Below are positions 1-7,931 of a stretch of 35,774 bases of DNA, piece after piece (the first letter of the stretch is position 1; the number at the start of each line of letters is the position of its first letter). This DNA comes from JADJWR01 sp964509545 (GTDB lineage: Bacteria > Pseudomonadota > Gammaproteobacteria > Burkholderiales > Burkholderiaceae_F). The notes beneath the pieces are model-generated. The model saw nothing but the letters and a program-made list of their open reading frames with translations, was not told the DNA's origin and did not search any database. The DNA lies in NCBI GenBank assembly GCA_964509545.1, contig CAZDXQ010000039.1, positions 1-35,774 on the forward strand. The letters are read 5' to 3'. Both the position numbers and the translations under genes were made by a program.

Positions 1-127
1 TCAGATGTGTACTCAAGCGAGATCGGCTTCCACCGGTACCTTTCGGCCGCCTCAGGAACAGAAGTCGTTTTTCCACAATGGCTTACAGCACACCATCGGC
101 CCGCGCCGGACTCCACCGGAAGTGCAC
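1..127. other. Window edge downstream of mnmE, no gene seen
   Basis: No convincing coding sequence is visible between the window edge and the mnmE stop codon. The only recognisable motif is TTTTCCACA at 69-77, one mismatch from the DnaA box consensus TTATNCACA. No stem-loop followed by a T-tract was found here, so where mnmE transcription ends is not visible. Confidence 0.4.
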
Positions 128-1519
128 CTACTTCCCGATGCAGAAGCGGGAGAAGATGCGACCGAGAAGATCGTCGGCGGTGACCTCGCCGGTGATCTCG
201 CCCAGGCGCTGACCGGCCAGCCGCAGTTCCTCGGCGAACAGTTCGAGCTGCGCGTTGCCGTAGCCGTGCTCGGCGTCGGCGTGCGCCGCTGCGGCGGCCA
301 GGTGCTCCTGTGCCCGCGCCAGCGCCTGCAGATGCCGCTCGCGGGCAAGGAACACCGTCTCGCCGCTGGTGGCGGGCGTCCAGCCGGCAACGTCGAGCAG
401 CGCTGCGCGCAGGCCGTCGATGCCGGCGCCGGTCTTCGCCGACAGCCAGATGCTGCGGCCCTCGACCCGCGCCGCCGCGCCGGTCAGGTCGATCTTGTTC
501 ACCACCGTCAGCACCGGCACGCCGCGACCGACGTGCGCGTCGACCTGCGCCAGCACCTCGGCATCGGCGGCAGGCCGAGTCGCGTCGACCAGGTGCAGCA
601 CCACGTCGGCGCGCGCCACCTCGGCCAACGTGCGCTCGATGCCAAGGCGCTCGACCGGATCCTCGGTCGGTCGCAGCCCGGCGGTGTCAATCACGTTGAG
701 CGCGATGCCGTGCACCGCGATCGCCTGCACGATGCGGTCGCGCGTGGTGCCGGCCACCGGGGTGACGATCGCGACCTCCTCGCCGGCCAGCGCGTTGAGC
801 AGGCTCGACTTGCCGACGTTCGGGCTGCCTGCCAGCACCACGTTCAGGCCATGACGTAGCACCGCCCCCAGCCGCGCGCGCGCAAGCACGTCGTCCAGCT
901 GCGCGCGGATGGCCGCCAGCCGGCCGTGCGCATCGGCGGCGCGGAGGAAGTCGATCTCCTCCTCCGGGAAGTCGAGCGTCGCTTCGACCAGCGTGCGCAG
1001 TTCCAGCAGGGCCTCGACCAGCGTGCGGATGCGCTGCGAGAACTCGCCGGCGAGCGAACGATTGGCCGAGCGCGCCGCCGCCTCCGTGCTGGCGTCGATC
1101 AGGTCGGCGACCGCCTCGGCCTGGGCCAGGTCGAGACGGTCGTTGAGGAAAGCGCGGCGGGTGAATTCGCCCGGCGCGGCGATGCGCAGGCCGATCGACT
1201 GCCCCGCCTCGAGGCAGCGCGCCAGCAGCATCTGCAGCACGACCGGGCCGCCGTGCCCCTGCAGTTCGAGCACCGTCTCGCCGGTGTACGAGTGCGGCGC
1301 CGGGAACAGCAGCGCGATGCCTTCGTCGAGCGGCCGGCCGCGCGCGTCGAGGAACGGCGCATAGGTCGCGTGCCGCGGCGCCAGTGTGTGCGCGCGCGCC
1401 GAACCGAGAAGGCCTTCGATCACCGGCGTCAGATCGGCGCCGGACAGCCGCACGATGCCGATGCCGCCGCGACCCGGCGCGGTGGCGATGGCGGCAATCG
1501 GGTCGCGGTCGGAAAACAC
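128..1519 (-). CDS. mnmE: tRNA uridine-5-carboxymethylaminomethyl GTPase MnmE
   Basis: MnmE (TrmE), 463 residues, a dimeric cytoplasmic GTPase that works with MnmG to modify the wobble uridine of certain tRNAs using a one-carbon folate unit. The N-terminal folate-binding domain opens with ATAPGRGGIGIVRLSG. The inserted G domain has the P-loop GSPNVGKSS at about residues 231-239, switch residues GTTRD at 257-261, DTAG at 278-281 and NKID as the guanine-specificity motif. The C-terminus is FCIGK, the signature whose Cys is needed for modification. Length is normal for the family. The start is GTG at 1519. Position upstream of the yidC-rpmH block is the usual proteobacterial arrangement, but here a plus-strand gene separates them. 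Confidence 0.97.
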   Translation of the reverse strand: MFSDRDPIAAIATAPGRGGIGIVRLSGADLTPVIEGLLGSARAHTLAPRHATYAPFLDARGRPLDEGIALLFPAPHSYTGETVLELQGHGGPVVLQMLLARCLEAGQSIGLRIAAPGEFTRRAFLNDRLDLAQAEAVADLIDASTEAAARSANRSLAGEFSQRIRTLVEALLELRTLVEATLDFPEEEIDFLRAADAHGRLAAIRAQLDDVLARARLGAVLRHGLNVVLAGSPNVGKSSLLNALAGEEVAIVTPVAGTTRDRIVQAIAVHGIALNVIDTAGLRPTEDPVERLGIERTLAEVARADVVLHLVDATRPAADAEVLAQVDAHVGRGVPVLTVVNKIDLTGAAARVEGRSIWLSAKTGAGIDGLRAALLDVAGWTPATSGETVFLARERHLQALARAQEHLAAAAAHADAEHGYGNAQLELFAEELRLAGQRLGEITGEVTADDLLGRIFSRFCIGK

Positions 1520-1591
1520 GGAAAAACGCTAACACAGCGCTGCGCGCCGCTTCTTGTACTCTAGGCTCAAGGCTGTCTGCGGATCCGACCG

Positions 1592-1882
1592 ATGTCCTAC
1601 GACAACGATCCCCTGATCAAGTACGGGCGCTCGCTCGCCGGCGTGCTGATCGCGGTGGTGATTTCGGTGCTGATCGCCGCCGTGATCGGCGGCAGCCTGC
1701 CGCTCGATTACGGCGGCCGCGCCTGGGTCTACACCGGGCTGGTCTGCTACGTGCTGGCCGGCGGCTTCGTCGTTTTCAAGCTCACCGCCGGCGCGGAGAA
1801 AGGCGGCCTGTCGGCAGGCCGCGTGCTGAAGTGGACCGCGTCGCTTTGGATCTGGCCGCTGTTCCTGCTGCTGCGGCGCTAG
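1592..1882 (+). CDS. Small three-helix membrane protein, function unknown
   Basis: A 96-residue protein I do not recognise. Three hydrophobic segments are visible at about residues 13-33, 43-62 and 78-94, with a short basic C-terminus, so it should be an inner-membrane protein. The start ATG has only a weak GGAT ribosome-binding sequence. It is divergent from mnmE (72-base gap) and convergent with yidC, whose stop lies only 15 bases away with no room for a separate terminator. It interrupts the usual mnmE-yidC adjacency. Coding is supported by its consistent membrane profile and reading-frame GC pattern. Function cannot be inferred from sequence. Confidence 0.7.
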   Translation: MSYDNDPLIKYGRSLAGVLIAVVISVLIAAVIGGSLPLDYGGRAWVYTGLVCYVLAGGFVVFKLTAGAEKGGLSAGRVLKWTASLWIWPLFLLLRR

Positions 1883-1897
1883 AGGCGACCGCGCTCG

Positions 1898-3655
1898 TCA
1901 GCCGACCGGCTTGGCGGCGGCGATCTGCTTGGTGACGTACCACTGCTGGGCGATCGACAGGATGTTGTTGACCAGCCAGTACAGCACCAGCCCGGCCGGG
2001 AACATGAAGAACATGATGCCGAAAATGAACGGCATCGCCGCCATCACCTTGGCCTGCACGGGGTCGGGCGGCGTGGGGTTCAGCTTGTACTGGATCCACA
2101 TGGTGGCCATCATCAGCAGCGGCAGGATGAACCAGGGATCGGGGGTGGCCAGGTCCTTGACCCACAGCAGCCAGGGCTGATTGCGCATCTCGACGCTGGC
2201 CAGAAGCACCCAGTACAGGGCGATGAACACCGGAATCTGCACCAGGATCGGCAGGCAGCCGCCGAGCGGATTGATTCTCTCGGTCTTGTACAGCTCCATC
2301 ATGGCCACGTTCAGCTTCTGCTTGTCGTCGCCGTACTTCTCCCGCAGCGCCATCAGCCTCGGCGTGACTTCCTTCATCTTGGCCATCGACTTGTAGCTGG
2401 CCGCCGACAGCGGATAGAACGCGGCCTTGATCAGCACGGTCAGCAGCACGATCGCCCAGCCCCAGTTGCCGACCAGGCCGTGCAGGAACTGCAGCAGCCA
2501 GAACAGCGGCTTGGCGATGAACGTGAGCCAGCCGTAGTCGACCACCAGTTCCAGCCCCGGCGCGATTCTCTCCAGCGCCTGCTGGTCCTGCGGACCGACA
2601 TACAGCGTGGCCTGCAGGTTGCCGGAGGCGCCGGGCGCGATCGACGGCAGCGGCGCGATCGCGCCCACCGCATACAGGTTCTTGTCGACCGCGCGCGAAT
2701 AGTTCTCCCGCGCCAGGCCCGCCGGCGGCACCCAGGCAGCGACGAAGTAGTGCTGGATCATCGAGATCCAGCCGTTATCGGCGCTGGTCACGTGCGACTG
2801 CTTCTTCTTCTCGATGTCGGAGAAGTCGATCTTCTGGAACTTGCCGGCCTCCGAGTACACGGCCGGCCCGGTGAACGTGTAGTACATGCCCGATTCGCCT
2901 TCGGGCTTGTTGCCGTCGCGCATCAGTTGCAGGTAAACGGACGGCTGCACCGGGGCCGCGCCGAGGTTCTGCACTTCGTGCCTGACGTCGATCGCGTACT
3001 GATCACGCCGGAAGACATAGGTCTTGACCAGGCGGACGCCGCCCGCTTCGGCGGCGAACCTCACCTCGAGCTGGTCCTGCCCCGGCGCCAATTGCGTCGG
3101 CCCGTCGAGGCGGACAAAGGGCGTCCGATGCGTCGGCAGGTCGGCGCCGCCGATCAGGCCGCTTTGCGCGACGTAGACGCGGTTGGGGCTGACGTCGAGC
3201 AGGACGACATTGGCCTCGAGATCCTGCTTCTTGCCCGTGATCAGCGACAGGAAGCCCGCCGCCGTCCAGTCGGGCGCGACGCGCTGCTGCAGCAGTTCGG
3301 CACGCGTGAGCACCGCGCCCGTCAGGTCGATGTCGGCACGCAGGCGATCGGTCTCGATGCGAACGCGCTTGCCATCGGCGGCAGCCACCGCCGGCGGCGC
3401 TGCGGCCGCCTCCGGCGTCGGCGCTGCGGCGGCCGCCGGCGGCTGCGGCACGCTGGCATCCGGCGGTGCAGTCGGCGCTGCCACTGGTACGGCCGGCGCC
3501 GCCGGTGCCGCGGGCGCCTGCCCGTCCTTGCTCGCCGTCGGTGCCGGCGGCCCGCCAAGCAACGATGGCCGTCCGTGGTAACGCTGCCAGTTGTCCCAAA
3601 GGAACAGCAGCGACATGGCGAAGATCACCCACAGGACGGTACGCTGGAAATCCAT
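1898..3655 (-). CDS. yidC: Membrane protein insertase YidC
   Basis: YidC/Oxa1-family insertase, 585 residues from the chosen start. It inserts and folds inner-membrane proteins, alone or with SecYEG. It begins MDFQRTVLWVIF with the first transmembrane helix, followed by an Ala/Pro-rich linker (about residues 30-95), the large periplasmic beta-sandwich domain, and the conserved C-terminal five-helix insertase core (GNWGWAIVLLT, then KPLGG-type loop NPLGGCLPILVQIPVF). The ATG at 3655 is preferred to the in-frame ATG at 3667 because AAGGA lies 5-6 bases before it; the 3667 codon is itself part of that ribosome-binding site. yidD ends 8 bases upstream, giving tight coupling. Confidence 0.97.
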   Translation of the reverse strand: MDFQRTVLWVIFAMSLLFLWDNWQRYHGRPSLLGGPPAPTASKDGQAPAAPAAPAVPVAAPTAPPDASVPQPPAAAAAPTPEAAAAPPAVAAADGKRVRIETDRLRADIDLTGAVLTRAELLQQRVAPDWTAAGFLSLITGKKQDLEANVVLLDVSPNRVYVAQSGLIGGADLPTHRTPFVRLDGPTQLAPGQDQLEVRFAAEAGGVRLVKTYVFRRDQYAIDVRHEVQNLGAAPVQPSVYLQLMRDGNKPEGESGMYYTFTGPAVYSEAGKFQKIDFSDIEKKKQSHVTSADNGWISMIQHYFVAAWVPPAGLARENYSRAVDKNLYAVGAIAPLPSIAPGASGNLQATLYVGPQDQQALERIAPGLELVVDYGWLTFIAKPLFWLLQFLHGLVGNWGWAIVLLTVLIKAAFYPLSAASYKSMAKMKEVTPRLMALREKYGDDKQKLNVAMMELYKTERINPLGGCLPILVQIPVFIALYWVLLASVEMRNQPWLLWVKDLATPDPWFILPLLMMATMWIQYKLNPTPPDPVQAKVMAAMPFIFGIMFFMFPAGLVLYWLVNNILSIAQQWYVTKQIAAAKPVG

Positions 3656-3663
3656 GCCTTCCT

Positions 3664-3984
3664 TCATCGCGGTAAGGGTCGGCGGCCGGTCTCGGCCATC
3701 GTTGGGCGCCGGTCCGCGCCCGGCGCGTCAGACGAGGCGGCAGGGTCGCCGCACCAGCAGCGCCAGCGGAAAGTGGCGGGCACCGGATCGACGCCCCCCG
3801 CGCCGTACGGATGGCAGCGCGCCAGCCGCGCCAGCGTCATGTAGCTGCCCCGCGCAGCGCCGTGCGCCTCGATGGCTTCGCGCGCGTATTCGGAGCAGGT
3901 TGGCCAGTAACGGCAACTGCCGCCGATCCACGGCGAAAGCAGGTACTGGTAGGCGCGCAGCAGTGCAACGAGCAGCGTCTTCAT
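3664..3984 (-). CDS. yidD: Membrane protein insertion efficiency factor YidD
   Basis: YidD, 106 residues, a small membrane-associated protein that assists YidC-dependent insertion. The diagnostic N-terminal half is present: YQYLLSP, then the cysteine motif CRYWPTCSEYA and the later RCHPYGAGGVDPVP. The C-terminal 35 residues are variable, as in the family. It overlaps the end of rnpA by 4 bases and precedes yidC by 8 bases, so rpmH-rnpA-yidD-yidC is very likely one operon. Confidence 0.95.
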   Translation of the reverse strand: MKTLLVALLRAYQYLLSPWIGGSCRYWPTCSEYAREAIEAHGAARGSYMTLARLARCHPYGAGGVDPVPATFRWRCWCGDPAASSDAPGADRRPTMAETGRRPLPR

Positions 3985-4466
3985 CGGTCGGCCCGGGCGC
4001 CGCGCAGGCGGCGCGCCAGTTCCGCCAGCAAGGCGTCGGCCTCCGCCCGCAGCGCCTGCCTCCAGGCCACGCGCGAGAACGACTTGCGGTCAGGCACACC
4101 GGCCTTCAGCCGCAGCACCACGTCGACGCGGCGGTGCGCCGCCGCCGCATCGAGTTGGGCGAGGTGCCGTCGCGCCGCTTCGCGCAGGACCCGCTTCGCC
4201 GTGTTCCTTTCGACCGCGTGCCGCGCGTGGCGGCGCGAGGCGGTAAAGCCGAAGCGCACCGGCGGCGCCGCAGCGTCGTGTTCGTGCACCACGCTGCCGG
4301 CGACAGACAGCCAGCGACGACCCGCACGGATTGCCTGGGGGTCGGAAGTCACGGCAGCAAATTGCGCGGCGGTGCGCAGCCGGCGGCTCGCCGGCCAGCG
4401 CTGTGAGGCTTCGCGTCCGCTCGGATCAGACGGCGAGCCGTTTGCGGCCCTTGGCGCGGCGGGCAT
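3981..4466 (-). CDS. rnpA: Ribonuclease P protein component
   Basis: RnpA, 161 residues, the basic protein subunit that helps the RNase P RNA bind and process precursor tRNAs. The RNR-type motif is seen as ERNTAKRVLREAAR, with the usual RFGFTASRRHARHAVERN upstream. The ATG at 4466 is immediately preceded in frame by a TGA, and no other ATG, GTG or TTG occurs before the conserved RLRTAAQFAAV segment, so translation must begin here or at a non-standard codon. This start lies inside rpmH and overlaps it by 41 bases, giving an N-terminal extension of about 28 residues compared with typical RnpA. Confidence 0.95.
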   Translation of the reverse strand: MPAAPRAANGSPSDPSGREASQRWPASRRLRTAAQFAAVTSDPQAIRAGRRWLSVAGSVVHEHDAAAPPVRFGFTASRRHARHAVERNTAKRVLREAARRHLAQLDAAAAHRRVDVVLRLKAGVPDRKSFSRVAWRQALRAEADALLAELARRLRGARADR

Positions 4467-4566
4467 TCAGCACCGAGCGGCCGCCGCGCGACCGCATCCG
4501 TACGAGAAAGCCGTGGGTGCGCTTGCGCTTGACGACCGAAGGTTGGAAGGTGCGTTTGGTGGCCAT
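4426..4566 (-). CDS. rpmH: 50S ribosomal protein L34
   Basis: L34, 46 residues, a small basic large-subunit protein. The sequence MATKRTFQPSVVKRKRTHGF followed by an Arg-rich middle and the ending AKGRKRLAV is unmistakable. The ATG at 4566 is chosen because family members start at or one to three residues before KRTFQPS; a longer in-frame opening to 4647 has no homology. Its 3' end overlaps rnpA by 41 bases in another frame. It is the first gene of the minus-strand operon and reads away from oriC. Confidence 0.97.
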   Translation of the reverse strand: MATKRTFQPSVVKRKRTHGFLVRMRSRGGRSVLNARRAKGRKRLAV

Positions 4567-4678
4567 GATGAGGATCCGTGGGTGGGGCGCTTGACGGCGA
4601 GCTGACCGGCCTACCGACGGTCGTCCGCGGTGGCGACTCGCCAGCATGCCCAGCCGCCGCCGGTCGCAAAAGCCCGCT

Positions 4679-4708
4679 ATTAGAAGCGATCGGCCCGGCG
4701 GGCGTCAA
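4679..4708 (-). promoter_or_regulatory. Probable sigma-70 promoter of the rpmH-rnpA-yidD-yidC operon
   Basis: On the minus strand a -35 hexamer TTGACG (4703-4708) and a -10 hexamer TCTAAT (4679-4684) are separated by 18 bases. They match the consensus at 5 of 6 positions each. The predicted transcription start near 4672 would give a leader of about 105 bases before rpmH. Confidence 0.55.
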
Positions 4709-4768
4709 ACCGGAGATCCCCCTTGCCCATCCATCGCAAGGCGCTACAGTACGGGGCCCAACAACAAA

Positions 4769-4777
4769 TTTTCCACA
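4769..4777 (+). promoter_or_regulatory. DnaA box, one mismatch
   Basis: TTTTCCACA differs at one position from TTATCCACA and sits in an A/T-rich context (ACAACAAATTTTCC), 12 bases before the next box in the same orientation. Confidence 0.5.
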
Positions 4778-4789
4778 GCGAAGCGCCTG

Positions 4790-4798
4790 TTATGCACA
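4790..4798 (+). promoter_or_regulatory. DnaA box, consensus
   Basis: TTATGCACA is a perfect match to TTATNCACA. It forms a tandem pair with the box at 4769 (21-base centre-to-centre, about two helical turns), a spacing that would place both on one face of the DNA. Confidence 0.7.
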
Positions 4799-4884
4799 GG
4801 CGAATTTGCCGGAAAAAAAAATTGTCCGGCCCAAAAAGCGGGCACTTCCGAGTGTGAGCGAACACTATCGTCAATCCGTTCGCA

Positions 4885-4898
4885 AGATCTTGAGTTTT
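4885..4898 (+). promoter_or_regulatory. 13-mer-like unwinding element candidate
   Basis: AGATCTTGAGTTTT resembles the AGATCTNTTNTTTT elements of the E. coli origin, with two mismatches in the central TT. Together with the A-tract at 4813-4822 it is the best candidate for the duplex-unwinding element between the DnaA boxes. Confidence 0.35.
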
Positions 4899-4900
4899 CC

Positions 4901-4919
4901 CTGCCTAGCGGTTAGGCAG
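4901..4919. repeat. Perfect inverted repeat in oriC
   Basis: CTGCCTA, a five-base loop GCGGT, then TAGGCAG: a perfect 7-bp inverted repeat beginning directly after the 13-mer-like motif and ending 12 bases before the consensus DnaA box. It has no T-tract and so is not a terminator; it could be a protein-binding site or a structural element of the origin. Confidence 0.6.
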
Positions 4920-4931
4920 CGACCTCCGCCG

Positions 4932-4940
4932 TGTGGATAA
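4932..4940 (-). promoter_or_regulatory. DnaA box, consensus, inverted; possible dnaA autoregulation site
   Basis: TGTGGATAA is the complement of TTATCCACA, the strongest DnaA box. It overlaps a weak candidate plus-strand promoter (TGGATA at 4934-4939, 17-base spacer, TAGACT at 4957-4962), which would let DnaA repress its own transcription as in other bacteria. The promoter part is uncertain. Confidence 0.65.
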
Positions 4941-5163
4941 GGACAGCGGTCGTGGCTAGACTGCCGCGCATTCCTGATCGAACCTGGGCCCTGAAAGCGA
5001 CGTTGAGAAGCACAGCAACGGCCAGCTCAGGAGTGCGGTCGGCATAACAAAATCGGCTAATCGCCGTTATTTCCTTCCAAGGTCTGCGTTTTCCGACTAA
5101 CTAGACGAGAGGCCGCGCGGCCTTTGCGCGGTTCTTGGCCATCGGCGAATTCGACGCTTCGCA

Positions 5164-6552
5164 ATGATCGAGATCTGGCAAGACTGCTCCAAACTGCTGG
5201 AGCGCGAGCTCACCCCGCAGCAATTTGTCGCCTGGATCAAGCCCTTGCGTGCGATCGCCTACGACGCCGACGCGCGCCAACTGCGCATCGGCGCGCCGAA
5301 TCGCCTCAAGCTCGACGCCGTCAGGGCGCAGTTTGCCGCGCGCATTCGGGCGGCGGCGACCGACATCGCCCGGCATCCGGTCGACGTTCAGTTTGAAGTC
5401 GCCGCGACGGCGGACGAACCGTCCCGCGTCGGCGCGGAAACGGCAGGGGTGAACGTCGATCGCGAACCGGCCATGCCCCGGCTCCTTGACGACGGTGCGC
5501 CGGCCGGCGCCAGCGTTGTCGCGCACGTCGAGCGGGCGCGCCTGCAGCCAGCGCTCACTTTCGACACATTCGTCACGGGCAAGGCCAACCAGCTTGCCCG
5601 TGCGGCGGCGATGCAGGTGGCAGAAAATCCGGGCGGCTCCTACAACCCGCTGTTCCTGTACGGCGGCGTCGGTCTGGGCAAGACGCACCTGGTGCACGCC
5701 GTCGGCAACGGCATCCTCACGCGCAAGCCGAATGCCAAGGTGCGCTACATCCATGCCGAGCAGTACGTCAGCGACGTCGTCCGCGCCTACCAGAGAAAGG
5801 CGTTCGACGATTTCAAGCGCTACTACCACTCGCTCGACCTGCTGCTGATCGACGATATCCAGTTCTTCGGCGGCAAGAGCCGCACCCAGGAGGAGTTCTT
5901 CTACGCCTTCGAGGCGCTGGTGGCCGGCCGCAAGCAGATCATCATCACCTCCGACACCTACCCGAAGGAGCTGAAGGACATCGAGGACCGGCTGGTGTCG
6001 CGTTTCTCCTCCGGGCTGACCGTCGGCATCGAGCCGCCGGAGCTGGAGATGCGGGTGGCGATTCTGCTCAAGAAGGCCGAACTCGAGCGGGCCGAACTGT
6101 CGGAGGACGTCGCCTTTTTCGTCGCCAAGAACCTGCGCAGCAACGTGCGCGAACTCGAAGGCGCGCTGCGCAAGATCCTCGCTTTCGCGTCGTTCCACGG
6201 CCGGCCACTGTCGGTCGACCTCGCCCGCGAGGCGCTCAAGGACCTGCTTGGCGCCAGCACCGGCCAGATCACGGTCGAACTGATCCAGAAGACGGTGGCC
6301 GACTACTACAAGATCAAGGTCGCCGACATGTACAGCAAGCGGCGGCCCAACTCCATTGCCATGCCGCGCCAGGTGGCGATGTACCTGGCCAAGGAAATGA
6401 CGCAGAAGAGCCTGCCGGAGATCGGCGAGTTGTTCGGCGGCCGCGACCACACCACCGTGCTGCACGCGGTTCGCAAGATCAGCCAGCACCGCGGCAAGGA
6501 CAGCGAACTGAACCACGCGCTGCACGTGCTCGAGCAGACGCTGAAGAGTTGA
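5164..6552 (+). CDS. dnaA: Chromosomal replication initiator protein DnaA
   Basis: DnaA, 462 residues, binds DnaA boxes and melts oriC. Domain I starts IEIWQDCSKLLERELTPQQF (residues 2-21). A variable linker (domain II) spans about 80-130. The AAA+ domain has Walker A GGVGLGKTH (167-175), Walker B LLLIDDIQFF and sensor region ITSDTYPKEL. The C-terminal DNA-binding domain carries the signature GRDHTTVLHA. No good Shine-Dalgarno sequence precedes the ATG at 5164, but no other start codon lies in frame in the 60 bases upstream, and the N-terminus aligns with the family. It is the first of dnaA-dnaN-gyrB. Confidence 0.98.
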   Translation: MIEIWQDCSKLLERELTPQQFVAWIKPLRAIAYDADARQLRIGAPNRLKLDAVRAQFAARIRAAATDIARHPVDVQFEVAATADEPSRVGAETAGVNVDREPAMPRLLDDGAPAGASVVAHVERARLQPALTFDTFVTGKANQLARAAAMQVAENPGGSYNPLFLYGGVGLGKTHLVHAVGNGILTRKPNAKVRYIHAEQYVSDVVRAYQRKAFDDFKRYYHSLDLLLIDDIQFFGGKSRTQEEFFYAFEALVAGRKQIIITSDTYPKELKDIEDRLVSRFSSGLTVGIEPPELEMRVAILLKKAELERAELSEDVAFFVAKNLRSNVRELEGALRKILAFASFHGRPLSVDLAREALKDLLGASTGQITVELIQKTVADYYKIKVADMYSKRRPNSIAMPRQVAMYLAKEMTQKSLPEIGELFGGRDHTTVLHAVRKISQHRGKDSELNHALHVLEQTLKS

Positions 6553-6578
6553 GCCGGCGGCCGCGAATGGCCGTCGGC
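6553..6578 (+). terminator. Hairpin directly after the dnaA stop
   Basis: GCCGGCGGCC, loop GCGAAT, GGCCGTCGGC: a 10-bp stem with one G-T wobble beginning at the base after the TGA. It is followed by AAAGCC rather than a T-tract, so it could stabilise the mRNA 3' end or attenuate transcription rather than act as an intrinsic terminator. Confidence 0.3.
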
Positions 6579-6606
6579 AAAGCCTGTGCAAAGGCGGCCA
6601 GCACGT

Positions 6607-6615
6607 TGTGGATAG
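6607..6615 (-). promoter_or_regulatory. Near-consensus DnaA box in the dnaA-dnaN gap
   Basis: TGTGGATAG is one mismatch from the complement of TTATCCACA. It is the only near-consensus box I found in the 265-base dnaA-dnaN gap, which otherwise holds a less GC-rich stretch around 6770-6815 leading into the dnaN ribosome-binding site. Confidence 0.4.
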
Positions 6616-6817
6616 CCGTGGGAAAATATGCGGCTGCCCGGATTGCCGCCGTTCTTGTCCTCATCCGTCCACAGCGGCCGGGCGCGCCGGCCAAGGCCTT
6701 GCGCACAGGATTGCCGAGCCCGCAAGTCCACGCCGTGTAAGGCCGATCGGACTTTGTCCCCAGGTTCGTCGGCGATCTATTAACTAGCTTTTCTTGTTCT
6801 GAGAGAAAAGGAAACCA

Positions 6818-7924
6818 ATGCAACTCGTCAAGGCTGGCCGCGATGCATTGTTGAGACCGCTGCAGGTGGTCAGCGGCATTGTCGAGCGTCGGCAGACGCT
6901 GCCGATCCTCGCCAACGTCCTCGTGCGCAAGGACGGCGAGCAGGTGTCGTTTACCGCAACCGACCTCGAGATCCAGATCCAGACCGCCGCCGCCATCGGA
7001 GCCGGGCGCGATGCCGCAGCAACGACGGTGTCGGCGCGCAAGCTGGTCGACATCCTGCGCGCGCTGCCCGAGGCCGACGTTGCCTTGTCGCTGACCGGCA
7101 AGAAGCTCACCGTGCAGTCGGGTCGCAGCCGTTTCAACCTGCAGACGATGGCTGCCGACGAGTTCCCGAGCGTTGCCGCGGCCGAGTACACGGCCGACTT
7201 CGAACTGCCGTCCGGCACGTTGAAGTACCTGCTGGCGATGGTGCACTACGCGATGGCGGCACAGGACATCCGCTACTACCTGAACGGCATGCTGCTGGTC
7301 GTCGACGGCGCGGTCGTGCGCGCGGTGGCCACCGACGGCCACCGCCTCGCCCTGTGCGAGGTCGTCAAGGACGGCGCCGACGGCGGCCGCATCGAGGCCA
7401 TCATTCCGCGCAAGACGATCCACGAGCTTTCGCGCCTGCTGCCCGACAGTCCGGACGAGCCGGTGCGCGTGCAGATGGCGGCGAGCCAGGTGAAATTCAC
7501 CTTCGGTGGCATCGAACTGATCTCCAAGCTGGTCGAGGGCAAGTTCCCCGACTACACGAAGGTGATTCCGGCAGGCAACAACCGCCGCTTCCTCGTTTCG
7601 CGCGAACTGCTCGCCGCAGCGCTGCAGAGGGTGGCCATCCTCACCACCGATAAGTTCAAGGGCGTTCGACTGGTGCTCGGCACCGGCAGCCTGAAGATCA
7701 ACTCGACCAACTCCGACCAGGAAGACGCGCAGGAAGAACTCGAGATCGACTACGCCGGCGACGGCCTCGACATCGGCTTCAACGTCACCTACCTGCTCGA
7801 TGTGCTCGCCAACCTGAAGAGCGAGCAGGTCGGCTTTGCCCTCGGCGACGCGCTGGGCAGCGCGCTGATCACCATGCCCGATTCGGACCGGTTCAAGTAC
7901 GTCGTGATGCCGATGCGCATCTAG
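6818..7924 (+). CDS. dnaN: DNA polymerase III beta subunit (sliding clamp)
   Basis: DnaN, 368 residues, the ring-shaped dimeric clamp that tethers polymerase III and many repair proteins to DNA. The family start MQLVKAGRDALLRPLQVVSG, the motif RQTLPILANVLV, the central KFPDYTKVIP and the C-terminal end YVVMPMRI are all present, and length is normal. The ATG at 6818 follows an AAAGGA ribosome-binding site by 6 bases. Confidence 0.98.
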   Translation: MQLVKAGRDALLRPLQVVSGIVERRQTLPILANVLVRKDGEQVSFTATDLEIQIQTAAAIGAGRDAAATTVSARKLVDILRALPEADVALSLTGKKLTVQSGRSRFNLQTMAADEFPSVAAAEYTADFELPSGTLKYLLAMVHYAMAAQDIRYYLNGMLLVVDGAVVRAVATDGHRLALCEVVKDGADGGRIEAIIPRKTIHELSRLLPDSPDEPVRVQMAASQVKFTFGGIELISKLVEGKFPDYTKVIPAGNNRRFLVSRELLAAALQRVAILTTDKFKGVRLVLGTGSLKINSTNSDQEDAQEELEIDYAGDGLDIGFNVTYLLDVLANLKSEQVGFALGDALGSALITMPDSDRFKYVVMPMRI

Positions 7925-7931
7925 CGGGCGC

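Larger units (their letters stand above)
4567..5163. other. Predicted chromosomal replication origin (oriC), rpmH-dnaA intergenic region
   Basis: A 597-base non-coding region between divergent rpmH and dnaA. From left to right it holds the rpmH promoter, two DnaA boxes in the same orientation (4769, 4790), an A-tract at 4813-4822, a 13-mer-like motif at 4885-4898, a perfect 7-bp hairpin (4901-4919), an inverted consensus DnaA box (4932-4940) and a second A/T-richer stretch (5041-5080) before dnaA. Its composition is clearly less GC-rich than the flanks. The rpmH-dnaA gap is a common oriC location, but I cannot exclude that the dnaA-dnaN gap (6553-6817), with one near-consensus box, contributes. 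Confidence 0.75.

Noticed and set aside
5111..5122. Palindrome GGCCGCGCGGCC just before dnaA considered as an operator
   Set aside because: GC-only palindromes of this size are frequent here; no partner site or known motif.
5101..6591. A 496-codon minus-strand frame across dnaA
   Set aside because: Antisense shadow of dnaA.
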